From NCBI RefSeq assembly GCF_000328685.1, contig NC_019974.1, positions 1,851,001 to 1,915,000 of the forward strand: 64,000 nucleotides of DNA. The letters are read 5' to 3'. This DNA comes from Natronococcus occultus SP4 (GTDB lineage: Archaea > Halobacteriota > Halobacteria > Halobacteriales > Natrialbaceae). A model generated the notes under the pieces. That model saw only the letters and a program-made list of their open reading frames with translations. It made no database searches and was not told the DNA's origin. Shown here one piece after another: positions 14,872 to 23,942 of this stretch (position 1 is its first letter; the number at the start of each line of letters is the position of its first letter). The translations under genes were made by a program, and so were the position numbers.

Positions 14872-15969
14872 ATGACCGACGACAGGCTGCGGATGACGCC
14901 GGGACCCACCGAGGTTCCCGAGTCCGTCCGGCAGGCGATGGGGAAGCCGACGCCGAACCCCGATCTCGAGCCCGAGTTCTTCGAGCGCTACCGGTCGCTG
15001 ACCGACAAGCTCGAGCGGGTCTACCGGGCGGGCGACGAAACGGGGGGCGACGACCGGGACGTCGTCGTTCTCGGCGGCGAGGGGATCCTCGGGCTCGAGG
15101 CCGCCATCGCCTCGCTGGTCGGTCCCGGCGACCGCGTGCTCTGTCTCTCGAACGGGCTCTACGGCGACGGGTTCAGCGACTTCGTCGAGAACTACGGCGG
15201 CGAGGCCGAGATTAGCGAGGTCCCCTGGCGCGAGCCGCTGGACGGCAACGTCGTCGCAGACGTTCTCGACAGACACGGCGAGTTCGACGTCGCGACGATG
15301 GTCCACTGCGAGACGCCGACCGGGTCGCTCAACGAGCTGGAGGGGATCCTCGACGTTCTGGCGGACCACGACGTGCTCTCGATCGTCGACGCGGTGTCCT
15401 CGCTTGGCGGGACCCCGGTGCCGACCGGGAAGATCGACGTCTGCATCGGCGCGAGCCAGAAGTGTCTCAGCGCACCGCCGGGGCTGGCCACCTGCGCCGT
15501 CAGCGACCGGGCCTGGGAACGGATGGAAGCCGTCGACAACCCGTCGCTGTACGCCGACCTCGAGCCCTGGCGAACGGCCGCCGACGAGGAGTGGTTCCCT
15601 TACACGCACCTCTCCTCGAACCTGTACGGCCTCGACGCCGCGGTCGATCTGCTGCTCGAGGAGGGACTCGAGGACGTCTTCGCGCGCCACGAGGACGCCG
15701 CGAAGCGATGTCGCGAGCGTGCCACAGAGCTGGGTCTGGAGCCGTACCCGACCGACGAGACCGCCTGCTCGCCGACCGTCACCGCCCTCTCGGTCGAGGG
15801 CCGGGCGACGGAGCTCCAGCAGGCGGTTCTCGAGGACCACGACATCCTGCTGGCGACGGGACTCGGCGAACTCGAGGACGACATCCTCCGGATCGGCCAC
15901 ATGGGTCACAACGCCCGGGTCGAGCGCGTCGAACGGACGATGGACGCGATCGCGGACGTGCTGGGCTGA
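14872..15969 (+). CDS. Class V PLP-dependent aminotransferase (alanine-glyoxylate / serine-pyruvate type)
   Basis: 365 residues. Fold-type I class V enzyme: N-terminal RMTPGPTEVPESVRQAM, cofactor Asp173 (SIVDAVSS) and Schiff-base Lys197 (IGASQKCLSAPPG). It moves an amino group between alanine or serine and glyoxylate or pyruvate; the exact pair cannot be read from sequence. Haloarchaea use this family in serine/glycine metabolism. The start is supported by the leaderless TATA box. It ends 93 bp before the small membrane gene at 16063. Confidence 0.9.
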   Translation: MTDDRLRMTPGPTEVPESVRQAMGKPTPNPDLEPEFFERYRSLTDKLERVYRAGDETGGDDRDVVVLGGEGILGLEAAIASLVGPGDRVLCLSNGLYGDGFSDFVENYGGEAEISEVPWREPLDGNVVADVLDRHGEFDVATMVHCETPTGSLNELEGILDVLADHDVLSIVDAVSSLGGTPVPTGKIDVCIGASQKCLSAPPGLATCAVSDRAWERMEAVDNPSLYADLEPWRTAADEEWFPYTHLSSNLYGLDAAVDLLLEEGLEDVFARHEDAAKRCRERATELGLEPYPTDETACSPTVTALSVEGRATELQQAVLEDHDILLATGLGELEDDILRIGHMGHNARVERVERTMDAIADVLG

Positions 15970-16062
15970 CGGGGTCTCGAGTGGCAAATTTCCCGGGCGT
16001 CCTCGCCAGACCCGGAGCCTGCAGGTGGAACCGTTTCCTAGGAACCGCCGCTATACGTACGT

Positions 16063-16341
16063 ATGGACGAACCCGACAAGGAGCCGACGGAGAAACCGAC
16101 CGAGGACAGGGAAGAAGCCGAGCAGGAGGGACAGTGGATGGCCCGCAACTGGCTGGGGATCGCGGTCGTCTCGATTCTCTTCTTGCTCCTGCTTGCGCTC
16201 GGGATGATGCAGGCGACCGGACTCGTGGACGTCTTCGCCCCGATCGCCGACTCCGAAACCGGACAGTGGGCCGCCTTCGGCGTCCTCGCGCTCGCCGTCC
16301 TCGCGCTGGCCGGCTGGAGCTGGCGCGCGGTCGTGAGCTAA
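16063..16341 (+). CDS. Small two-pass membrane protein, 92 aa
   Basis: 92 residues with a highly charged Glu/Lys N-terminus (1-27) and two hydrophobic helices (about 29-50 and 66-88). No recognised family. The start codon overlaps the palindrome ATACGTACGTAT (16053-16064). The next gene, ychF, starts 101 bp downstream with its own promoter. Confidence 0.65.
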   Translation: MDEPDKEPTEKPTEDREEAEQEGQWMARNWLGIAVVSILFLLLLALGMMQATGLVDVFAPIADSETGQWAAFGVLALAVLALAGWSWRAVVS

Positions 16342-16413
16342 CGGCGTCGGTTTTCGGCCCGGCCGCGGGCCGACTGTGACTGTTCGTGGCACGCTGGCGC
16401 CGGAAAGAAACCC

Positions 16414-16420
16414 GTTTAGG
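16414..16420 (+). promoter_or_regulatory. TATA-like box (GTTTAGG) of ychF
   Basis: Centred about 27 bases before ATG 16443, compatible with a leaderless transcript. Confidence 0.5.
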
Positions 16421-16442
16421 CGTCGCCGTGCCAGACCGCACA

Positions 16443-17636
16443 ATGAGTTACCGGATCGGGCTGGTCGGCAAACCGTCGGTCGGCAAATCCAGTTTTTTCA
16501 ACGCAGCGACGATGAACGACGTTCCCGAGGGCGCCTACCCGTTCACGACCATCGACCCCAGCGTCGGCGAGGCCTACGTCCGCGTCGAGTGTGCAGCCCC
16601 CGAGTTCGACGAGGAGTGTACGCCGTCGGTCGGCTACTGCGACGACGGAACCCGGTTCGTCCCGACGAAGCTCGTCGACGTCGCCGGACTGATCCCCGGT
16701 GCTCACGAGGGCAACGGGCTGGGCAACCAGTTTCTGACCGACCTCAACGAGACCGACGTGCTGGTCCACGTCGTCGACTTCTCCGGCGAGACCGACCTCG
16801 AGGGCGAACCCACCGAGGGCCACGACCCCCGCGACGACATCGACTTCCTCGAGGAGGAGCTCGACCAGTGGTATCTGGGAATCCTCGAGAAGGGTATCGA
16901 GCGCTACGAGTCGGGTTACACGACCGAGGACGACGCCATCGAAGAGGAGCTCGCCGAGCAGATGAGCGCGTTCAAAACGAACGAGGACGAGATCAAGCGA
17001 CTGATCCGACGGGTCGGAATCGGCTTCGACCCCGCCGAGTGGGACGCCGACGACAGGCTCGAACTCGCCCGCGAGATCCGCACCGCGACCAAACCGATGC
17101 TGATCGCGGCGAACAAGATGGATACACCGGAAGCGCAGGCGAACTACGACGAGATTACGAGCGATCCCGACTACGACCACCTGACGATCGTCCCCTGTAG
17201 CGCCCACGCCGAGAAGGCCCTCAAATCAGCCGACAAGGCCGGCGTCGTCGACTACAGACCCGGCGACGACGAGTTCGAGATCGTCGGCGACGTCTCGAGC
17301 GAGCAGGAACAGGGCCTCGAGGAGATCCGCGACTTTCTCTCCGAGTACGGCGCGACGGGCGTCCAGGCCGCACTCGAGTCGGCGCTGTTCGACGTCCTCG
17401 GGGTCGTTCCGGTGTTCCCGGGTGGCGCCAACGGGCTCGGTAACGAGCGCGGCGAAGTCTTGCCCGACTGTTATCTGATCCCGCCCGAATCGACCGCCGA
17501 GGAGTTCGCCTACAGCCTGCACTCGGATATCGGCGACGGCTTCCTCCACGCGATCGACTGTCGGTCGAACCGCCAGCTCGGCAAGGAGTACACGGTCGAG
17601 CCCCGGGACGTCCTCGAGGTCATCACGACGAACTGA
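16443..17636 (+). CDS. ychF: Redox-regulated ATPase/GTPase of the YchF/OLA1 family
   Basis: 397 residues. Obg-family P-loop protein: G1 GKPSVGKSS (8-16), G2/G3 region PFTTIDP and DVAGLIPGAHEGNGLGNQFL, specificity motif NKMD, and a C-terminal TGS-like domain (HSDIGDGFLHAIDCRSNRQLGKEYTVEPRDVLEVI). It is ribosome-associated and uses ATP in characterised homologues. The start MSYRIGLVGK places the P-loop at the normal distance from the N-terminus. Well conserved and complete. Confidence 0.93.
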   Translation: MSYRIGLVGKPSVGKSSFFNAATMNDVPEGAYPFTTIDPSVGEAYVRVECAAPEFDEECTPSVGYCDDGTRFVPTKLVDVAGLIPGAHEGNGLGNQFLTDLNETDVLVHVVDFSGETDLEGEPTEGHDPRDDIDFLEEELDQWYLGILEKGIERYESGYTTEDDAIEEELAEQMSAFKTNEDEIKRLIRRVGIGFDPAEWDADDRLELAREIRTATKPMLIAANKMDTPEAQANYDEITSDPDYDHLTIVPCSAHAEKALKSADKAGVVDYRPGDDEFEIVGDVSSEQEQGLEEIRDFLSEYGATGVQAALESALFDVLGVVPVFPGGANGLGNERGEVLPDCYLIPPESTAEEFAYSLHSDIGDGFLHAIDCRSNRQLGKEYTVEPRDVLEVITTN

Positions 17637-17838
17637 CGCGATCAGCGGCTCTCGGACGTCGCCGAAGCAACCAGCTACCCGCCGTCATGGAGTTTTCACG
17701 CACAGAAGCCACATCTCCGCTGGCTGCAGTGAAACCGAATCGGCGTTCGAAGATCTCTTTGAGGACGTGAAGCGGAAAAAATGTCGATTGGACGTGCCCG
17801 AAACGCTCACACGTAGGCTCGACGTCCGAGCCGCTCCG
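17637..17838. other. Convergent intergenic gap
   Basis: 202 bp between ychF and the secreted protein gene, both ending here. One frame contains SETESAFEDLFEDVKRKK, which looks like a protein tail but has no start. Nothing else is recognisable. Confidence 0.3.
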
Positions 17839-19515
17839 TTAGCAGATCGTCAGCGTCCCAGTTGTTTTTTCATCTTCCGTAGTCGTCCAGACCTTCCAGC
17901 TGTGTGTCCCCGCAGAGAGCTCGCTGTGGGAGACACTGAACCGCTTGGTTTGGCAGCCTCCAGCACCGACCTGGATCGTCCCGGACCGCGTAACCCCTCC
18001 GACATCGAGACAGAGAGTGGGGTTTGCTGACTCGCCACCGTGGTTTCGCACAGTCACGCGGAACTTCGCGTCCCCGTCCCGGTCGCTGGGTGCGGAGACG
18101 GAGACATCGATGTCCAGGTCGGCTTTCTCCGGTTCCTCGTCGGTATCGTCCGTTTCCTCTTCGTCAGGATCCTCGTCGACGTCGTCCTCTTCTTCGTGTT
18201 CGTCTTCCGGCGTTTCCTCGTCGGCGTCTGCATCTTCGTCTTCGTCATCCTCGGGCTCATAGTCCTCCGGTTCCTCGTGGGGTTCGCCTACATATGGAGC
18301 CCATGCACGGATCGACGCGTGATCCGGATCGAAATCGTTGGGACACTCGATCACTTCCAAGTGGAGCTCACTCGTTTCTCCTGCTTCGATCGAAGTGGAC
18401 GACTCGTACGTCGGTCTGTCGCCAAGACGTCCCGAAATATAATAATGGATGTCCTCGTCGTCGGTTAGGTTCTCAACCTCTCCTGTGATATAACAGTAGT
18501 TGTAGTCACGGTTGGGCATCTCACGGATGTAGGCCTCACCGTTGCGGAGTTCGAGGCGCTGTTCGAGATACTTGTCGTCCCACTGCTCGAGGTCATACTG
18601 GTACTCGAACTTGATGTCCAGACGTTCGTCTTCAGGTTCTTTCTCGTCCTCGTCGTCTGCTTCCTCGACCTCTTCGATACGAGTCACTGACGCATGGACG
18701 TGACCTTCGCCCCCATCTGCTTCGATACACTCGGGGAATCTTAGGCCTGCAGATAGGGTCTCTCCTGGCTCAGGAACGACGATATCTTCATACGAATACT
18801 CTGTCTCTCCATCCTCACTCGTCACGCTACCGGCGAGGTATACCGTCATCTCCTCAGTGTCGGTCAGATTCTCGAGGTCGAAGTCGATGTAGCAGGAGTC
18901 CTGGAACTCATCGCTCTCCTCGTAGTAAAACTCAGCCGACGATAGCTCGAGCCTGTCGTCGAGCTCGCTGTCATCTCCCCCTTCGTATGTATAGCGGTAC
19001 TCGAATTCGACGTCCTGACGAACCGGTTCCTCATCGACATCGTCTTCGGGCTCCTCGTCGTACTCATTGGCGTCGTAGGCTGGGTCGTCAGCGACCGTGT
19101 CGTCGGTTTCGGCGACGATCTCCCCACCCGGTGTGCGAAGTCCCAGCGTGTTGGGTTCGTCCGCGTTGATTCGTCCCCAGTCGTGATCGCCGACCACGAC
19201 GTCGGCCTCGATGGAGTCGACCCGTTCGGACTCGAAGCCCGTCCAGACCGATAGCTGCCCGCCGGCACCGATCGTCGTTCCATCCGGGATCGGATCCGTC
19301 TGATCCTCGTCGACGTCGATCCCCCAATCCATCTGGTAGCCGGAGAGGTCGACAGTCTCGTCGCCCGTGTTCTCGAGGATCACGACGTCCTCGACCGGAT
19401 ACACGTTCACGATCTCGACCGGAATCGAGTCATCTGCGCCTGCTGTTGAGCTCAGGCCAGCGACTGCTACTGTCGAGCCCGCCCCCACTACGAAGTTACG
19501 TCGATTCAGCTTCAT
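17839..19515 (-). CDS. Large secreted acidic protein: Tat signal, lamin-tail domain, duplicated domain, CARDB-like C-terminus
   Basis: 558 residues. A Tat signal (LNRRNFVVGAGSTVAVAGLSS) is followed by a lamin-tail domain (about 35-140; VEIVNVYPVEDVVILENTGDET). Two homologous beta-rich domains follow (about 165-275 and 295-400), each with FEYxY, LELxxxE, CYI, ENLTDxE and a late Cys. Then comes a long Asp/Glu linker (about 405-465) and a final domain shared with the protein at 8015-8512. Start MKLNRRNF at 19515 has a GGAG Shine-Dalgarno-like sequence 7 bases upstream. It is probably a surface or extracellular adhesin-like protein. Its base composition is less GC-rich than the neighbours, and an AT-rich gap precedes it. 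Confidence 0.8.
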   Translation of the reverse strand: MKLNRRNFVVGAGSTVAVAGLSSTAGADDSIPVEIVNVYPVEDVVILENTGDETVDLSGYQMDWGIDVDEDQTDPIPDGTTIGAGGQLSVWTGFESERVDSIEADVVVGDHDWGRINADEPNTLGLRTPGGEIVAETDDTVADDPAYDANEYDEEPEDDVDEEPVRQDVEFEYRYTYEGGDDSELDDRLELSSAEFYYEESDEFQDSCYIDFDLENLTDTEEMTVYLAGSVTSEDGETEYSYEDIVVPEPGETLSAGLRFPECIEADGGEGHVHASVTRIEEVEEADDEDEKEPEDERLDIKFEYQYDLEQWDDKYLEQRLELRNGEAYIREMPNRDYNYCYITGEVENLTDDEDIHYYISGRLGDRPTYESSTSIEAGETSELHLEVIECPNDFDPDHASIRAWAPYVGEPHEEPEDYEPEDDEDEDADADEETPEDEHEEEDDVDEDPDEEETDDTDEEPEKADLDIDVSVSAPSDRDGDAKFRVTVRNHGGESANPTLCLDVGGVTRSGTIQVGAGGCQTKRFSVSHSELSAGTHSWKVWTTTEDEKTTGTLTIC

Positions 19516-19868
19516 GTCCGCTCCTAAGGCTATCGCCATTGGTTATATGATTTGTGGAGAGAATATACATTATGAGTGAATAATTAAGTAAGGAATACAA
19601 CGTAGAAATTACATTCTTGCTTTTCTATCTGTAGATAATCAGTAGTGAGTTCTAATTCTAGACAAACTCCGATGGAGAATTCTAGTAGAACTGACGGGCA
19701 GTGGACACCGATCACCGGACGCTCTTCTGATCGAGATGTGAATCGTTCCAGTTGCGGCTAGCTCTCGAAATACTAGGATGGCGTAAAGTTCAATGGGGCA
19801 ACCATACAAGTCTGATTCGGATTGCTTCACATATCCATCACTGCGGAGAAAATAGACCGTTTCTCACT
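19516..19868. other. AT-rich intergenic region upstream of the secreted protein
   Basis: 353 bp, far less GC-rich than the rest of the window. It must hold the promoter of the secreted protein gene (TATA-like sequences on the minus strand near 19545 and 19565). Short open frames occur on both strands (a 63-codon one at 19639-19830 minus) but none has a promoter or recognisable content. This looks like acquired or decayed DNA. Confidence 0.45.
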
Positions 19869-20096
19869 CTATCGGCGACCCCAGGCGAGCCGATCGCCGA
19901 GCGCGCCGATCCGCTCGGCGACCCCCGAGAGCCAGGCGCCCGGTGAGAGGCGACGGAGTTCGTCCTCGTCGACTTCGATGCGCGCCTCGCCGTACGGGTC
20001 GTGCCCGGCCCGTTCCTCGTCGTCGCGGTCGGCGTCGGCGGCCTCGACCGCGACCGAGACCCCGCAGCGACCGCAGGACTCGCGTTCTTTCGCCAT
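19869..20096 (-). CDS. Small CxxC protein, 75 aa
   Basis: 75 residues from ATG 20096: MAKERESCGRCG, an acidic middle and a basic tail ending LAWGRR. One CGRCG pair suggests metal binding, possibly completed by dimerisation. No family recognised. It is divergent from the gene at 20181 (84 bp between starts), which supports a shared promoter region and a real gene. Confidence 0.55.
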   Translation of the reverse strand: MAKERESCGRCGVSVAVEAADADRDDEERAGHDPYGEARIEVDEDELRRLSPGAWLSGVAERIGALGDRLAWGRR

Positions 20097-20180
20097 GCGT
20101 GAGAGACGTTCGCCAGCGACTAAAGCGTACTCGCCGCCGCGTGCCGACGAGTTTTTGGCTTCGCCGTGGTATCTCCAGCC

Positions 20181-20801
20181 ATGGACGTCGACAGCCCGCC
20201 GGAGTCCGACCCCGAGGAGCCGTCGGGCGACGGCCCCGCGGACGTTCCCGACTGGGACGACGAGTACGTCGATCGGGTGAGCGATCGGCTGTTGCACAAC
20301 TACGACCTCGAGAAGGAGTACCGGGTCGACGGCGAGCGCTTCGCGCTGTACGGCCGGATGGAGCTGCGGAGCCAGAAACACTTCCTCCACCCGTCGATCT
20401 CGATCGGGGAACACGGCTCGACCGAACACCTGTTCGTACAACGGGTCGACCGCGTCGACGAGCGAACGCTCGATCGGTTCGTCGAGGTAGGCGAAGGGCT
20501 CGCCGACGAGTGGATCGAGACCGGCGAGGATCACTTCTCGACGGACTTCACGTTCGTCGCCGTCGCCCCGTCGATCCCGGAGTCGGTCCGCGAGCGCGTC
20601 GCCAGCTTCGACGGGCGAACGCTGCTGAAGTACGGCTACAACGGACACTACGAGATCAACCTCGTCATCGTCACCCCCGACGAGGAGGAGCTGGTCGCCA
20701 GCGAGAACGCTGACGTCGCGACCGCCTTCCGGCTCTGGGAACCGATTGAGCGCGAGGAGCCGGGCGTCCTCGACCTGCTCGCGAGGCGGCTGCAGCTGTA
20801 G
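20181..20801 (+). CDS. Conserved haloarchaeal protein of unknown function, 206 aa
   Basis: 206 residues, soluble, with an acidic N-terminus (PPESDPEEPSGD). Two well-formed alpha/beta stretches can be seen: DRLLHNYDLEKEYRVDGERFALYGRMELRSQKHF and FSTDFTFVAVAPSIPESVRERV...GHYEINLVIVTP. No motif of a known enzyme class is visible. Start MDVDSPPE at 20181 is chosen; an in-frame upstream start at 20166 would add five residues. Confidence 0.75.
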   Translation: MDVDSPPESDPEEPSGDGPADVPDWDDEYVDRVSDRLLHNYDLEKEYRVDGERFALYGRMELRSQKHFLHPSISIGEHGSTEHLFVQRVDRVDERTLDRFVEVGEGLADEWIETGEDHFSTDFTFVAVAPSIPESVRERVASFDGRTLLKYGYNGHYEINLVIVTPDEEELVASENADVATAFRLWEPIEREEPGVLDLLARRLQL

Positions 20802-20874
20802 TCGTCGCCGTCAGTGCGGTCGATACTCTCACATCACCGTCTCCCGAGCGACGCCGCTGGTCGATCGCGAAACG

Positions 20875-20880
20875 AAAAAA
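20875..20880 (-). terminator. Oligo-T tract after cstA
   Basis: Six T residues on the minus strand, 15-20 bases beyond the cstA stop and preceded by a GC-rich stretch. This is a typical archaeal termination signal in a convergent gap. Confidence 0.55.
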
Positions 20881-20894
20881 CGCGGCCCGTGCGA

Positions 20895-22781
20895 TCAGTC
20901 GTCGTCGGCGCCGACGTCGGCCGCGACGCCGTCGTCGGCGTCCTCGATCGCCTGCAGGTTGTCGTAGCCGATCTTGAACAGTGACACCGCGAGCCAGATG
21001 AGGACGGCGATGATGACCAGCTGGGCGACGGCCGACACCTGGCCGAGTAGCTGGGTCTCCGCCTCAGCGGTGATGCCCAGCAGGCGTCCGGCGAGGATCT
21101 GGTAGAGGCCGACCCAGAGGAGGCCGATCGTCGTGATGACTCCCATCAGCGCCATCGGACCGCCCGTCGAGAGGAGCTGCTTGGAGCGGTCCCAGTTCGC
21201 GAGCCAGATGGTCCCGGTGAGCAGCGCCAGCGACGCCAGCAGCTGGTTCGCACCGCCAAACAGCGTCCAGAGGTCCTCCCACCGACCGCTACCGAGCAGG
21301 AAAAAGGCGACGACGGCGATGACCGTCGTATTGACATAGCGGTTCGCCGCGTAGGACTCGGCCTGCGTCTCGGGCGTTCCGACGAGCTCCTCGACCATAT
21401 ACCGGCCCAGCCGAACGGCCGTGTCCATGCTCGTCAGGAGGAAGCTCGCGAGGACGAGCGCCATAAAGGGCGCAGCGTACTCGAAGGGGATGCCGAAGGC
21501 GGTGAGGATCGCCCCGCCGCCGGTCGCGAAGTTCGGCAGAGCGAGGCCGATCCCGCCGTCCGCTGCCGGGATCGCGATGATCGTCACGGCACAGAGCGCG
21601 ACCGCCGCCAGCAGTCCCTCCGCGAGCATGCCGCCGTAGCCGATGAGCTTGGCGTCGCTCTCCTTGTTCAGCTGCTTCGAGGTCGTTCCCGAGGAGACCA
21701 GCGAGTGGAAGCCGCTGATGGTTCCACACGCAATCGTCAGGAACAACAGCGGGAACAGCGGCATCAGTGGAATGAGCCCCTCCGCAGCAAGGGGGCCGCC
21801 CTCGCCGAAGAAGCCGTACCAGGCGCCGATCGCGATATCGAGGTCCAGTTGCGCGCCCGTCTCGGGATGGACCGCGTCGGTCCCCATTCCCGTCATGAGA
21901 GTGCCGACGATGACCGCCAGCAGCCCCCCGCCGACTCCCGTGTACAGCAGGAACGACGAGAGGTAGTCGCGGGGCTGGAGCAACATCCACACCGGAAGAA
22001 TACTCGCGGCCGCGCCGTAGACGAGCATCACGAGCACCCAGGCGCCGATGTTAGTGCTTTCGAGCAACGCCGGGATAACCGCCGGCGCGGAGTCGAGCAG
22101 GACGATCGTCCCCTCGGGGTAGGCGCCGGCCTCCGCGGGCGGGACGAGCGCCAGCGGGTACTGGATACCGATCCAGACCGACGCGAAGACGCCCCCGACG
22201 AAGACGACCGTTCCAACCGAGAACGGCAGCCCGAGCTGGTAGAGCCAGACCCCGAACAGGAGCGCGAGCGTAATGTAGATGATGCTCGCGGTCGCAGCCT
22301 GCGGGTAGGCGTCCAGCACAACCCCGATGACGAGTGCGAACACCGCCACGACGAGGATCGTCAACAGGAACGCGAACCACAGCAGCATGTTCTTCCCGCG
22401 CTCGCCGACGTACTGGCCGATGATGTAGCCGATCGACTTCCCCTCGTGACGCAGACTGCTCGACAGCGAGACGAAGTCGTGAACTGCGCCCATCAGCGGG
22501 TTCCCGATTGCGACCCACAGCACGGCCGGAACCCAGCCCCAGATCAACGCGGCCGTGATCGGTCCGACCACGGGCGCACCGCCTGCAATACTCGAGTAGT
22601 GATGCCCCAACAGCACCGGCTTCTTCGCCGGCACGTACTCTTGCCCGTCTCGATACTTGTGTGCTGGCGTCTCCCGACTGTCGTCGAGCCCCACGAACTG
22701 CGACAGATACCGCCCGTACACGAGGTACGAGACGGTAAACGTCGCGAGCACCAGCGCCACGATCCAAATTACACCTACCAT
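20895..22781 (-). CDS. cstA: Carbon starvation protein CstA (pyruvate/peptide transporter family)
   Basis: 628 residues with about sixteen hydrophobic segments. Family hallmarks are HKYRDGQEYVPAKKPVLLGHHYSSIAGGAPVVGPITA near the N-terminus and GMGTDAVHPETG and SGTTSKQLNKESDAK in the middle. Homologues import pyruvate or peptides under carbon limitation. It acts alone here; no BtsS/R-like sensor is nearby. The ATG 22781 start gives the usual short N-terminus before the first helix. The last ten residues are acidic (DDGVAADVGADDD). Confidence 0.93.
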   Translation of the reverse strand: MVGVIWIVALVLATFTVSYLVYGRYLSQFVGLDDSRETPAHKYRDGQEYVPAKKPVLLGHHYSSIAGGAPVVGPITAALIWGWVPAVLWVAIGNPLMGAVHDFVSLSSSLRHEGKSIGYIIGQYVGERGKNMLLWFAFLLTILVVAVFALVIGVVLDAYPQAATASIIYITLALLFGVWLYQLGLPFSVGTVVFVGGVFASVWIGIQYPLALVPPAEAGAYPEGTIVLLDSAPAVIPALLESTNIGAWVLVMLVYGAAASILPVWMLLQPRDYLSSFLLYTGVGGGLLAVIVGTLMTGMGTDAVHPETGAQLDLDIAIGAWYGFFGEGGPLAAEGLIPLMPLFPLLFLTIACGTISGFHSLVSSGTTSKQLNKESDAKLIGYGGMLAEGLLAAVALCAVTIIAIPAADGGIGLALPNFATGGGAILTAFGIPFEYAAPFMALVLASFLLTSMDTAVRLGRYMVEELVGTPETQAESYAANRYVNTTVIAVVAFFLLGSGRWEDLWTLFGGANQLLASLALLTGTIWLANWDRSKQLLSTGGPMALMGVITTIGLLWVGLYQILAGRLLGITAEAETQLLGQVSAVAQLVIIAVLIWLAVSLFKIGYDNLQAIEDADDGVAADVGADDD

Positions 22782-22817
22782 GGTATCCTTTCTCGAGCAG
22801 GTGGTTGCGCGGCGGCA

Positions 22818-22826
22818 CTATAAATA
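22818..22826 (-). promoter_or_regulatory. TATA box of cstA (TTTATAG)
   Basis: AT-rich element about 41 bases before the start codon, giving a leader of about 14 bases. Confidence 0.55.
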
Positions 22827-22958
22827 TAATTCATTGAGTTCGGATCGGGCAGCTCGGCGACAAGTTTCGACACGTTCGTCGAGTATTTTTGCCGAAGCAG
22901 GTGAGAAATCCGACAGGTTGGCGCCGAATCGGCCCCGCATCCTGGCTGTGACGAGGAC

Positions 22959-23942
22959 TCAGTCGCCGCTCGCGCCCTCGCCCGCGCCTGCTGCGATTCC
23001 GAACCCGAGCTCGCCCGCGACGTCCTCGAGCAGACTCCCCCGAACCTCCTCGATCCGAGTCTCGATGGTCGCTACCACCGGCGCGTCGAGGTCGTCCTCG
23101 ATTCGTTCGAGGCGGTCGCGCTCCGTCGCCACCCGCTGGCGCAGGTAGCGGGCGCCCCGTCCGTCCTCGTGGGAGTCGGGCTCGGGCGTCAGCCGATTGA
23201 CCACGAGCCCGTGAACCGGAAGGGCGGCGTCCTCGAGGGTCTCGAGCGAGCGTTCGGTCTCTCTGATCGAGAGCTCGTCGGGGTTCATCACCAGATAAAA
23301 GGCGGCTTCGTCTCGCAACACCTCCCCTGCGAACTCGAAGCGCTCCTTGCGCTCCCGGAGTCGGGCGAGGATCGGATCGCCGTCCATCACTCGCCGGGGT
23401 TCCTGATTGCCGATCGCGGCCTTCTCGTAGAGGTCGATGCTGCGCTCGCGTTTGTCCATCAGTCGCTCGATCCAGTTCTCGAGCAGCTCCGGGAGGGCCA
23501 GCAGCCGCAGCGTCGATCCCGTCGGCGAGGTGTCGAAGACGACCCGGTCGTACGGTTCGGCCGACCGCATCACGTCGACGAACCGGTCGAACAGCGCGGC
23601 CTCGTAGGCGCCCGGCGTCTGGTGGGCCATCTCGAGTTGCACGTCAACCTCGTTGACCATCGTCGCCGACAGCTGTGCGTTCAGCTGGCGTTTTAGTCCC
23701 TGGAGGTGGTCCTGGACCTCCCGCTCGGGATCGATCTCGAGCGCCGAGAGCCCGTCGTACCCCTCGACGGGCTGGGGCTCGTCGCCGAACTCCTGATCGA
23801 AGACGTCGGCCGTGCTGTGGGCCGGATCCGTCGAAACCACGAGCGTCTCGAGCCCCGCGTCGACGCAGTTCAGCGCGTACGCACTCGAGACGGTCGTCTT
23901 GCCGACCCCGCCCTTCCCGCCGAAGAAGACGAACTCGGTCAT
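22959..23942 (-). CDS. Get3/ArsA-family ATPase
   Basis: 327 residues. Deviant Walker A FFGGKGGVGKTT (5-16), switch-like DPAHSTADVFDQ (40-51), DTSPTGSTLRLL and a late ATP-contact block VVNRLTPEPDS. It is the single-domain archaeal form of the ArsA/Get3 family, which uses ATP to handle arsenite or tail-anchored membrane proteins. No Get3-type CxxC or ArsA metal-binding cysteines are seen; the role in membrane-protein delivery is therefore only a possibility. Start ATG 23942 shares its A with the stop of the upstream gene (TGATG), indicating translational coupling. Confidence 0.85.
   Translation of the reverse strand: MTEFVFFGGKGGVGKTTVSSAYALNCVDAGLETLVVSTDPAHSTADVFDQEFGDEPQPVEGYDGLSALEIDPEREVQDHLQGLKRQLNAQLSATMVNEVDVQLEMAHQTPGAYEAALFDRFVDVMRSAEPYDRVVFDTSPTGSTLRLLALPELLENWIERLMDKRERSIDLYEKAAIGNQEPRRVMDGDPILARLRERKERFEFAGEVLRDEAAFYLVMNPDELSIRETERSLETLEDAALPVHGLVVNRLTPEPDSHEDGRGARYLRQRVATERDRLERIEDDLDAPVVATIETRIEEVRGSLLEDVAGELGFGIAAGAGEGASGD

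Noticed and set aside
19639-19830. 63-codon minus-strand frame in the AT-rich gap
   Set aside because: No promoter, no recognisable motif, and stops appear in the flanking frame as expected for non-coding AT-rich DNA.
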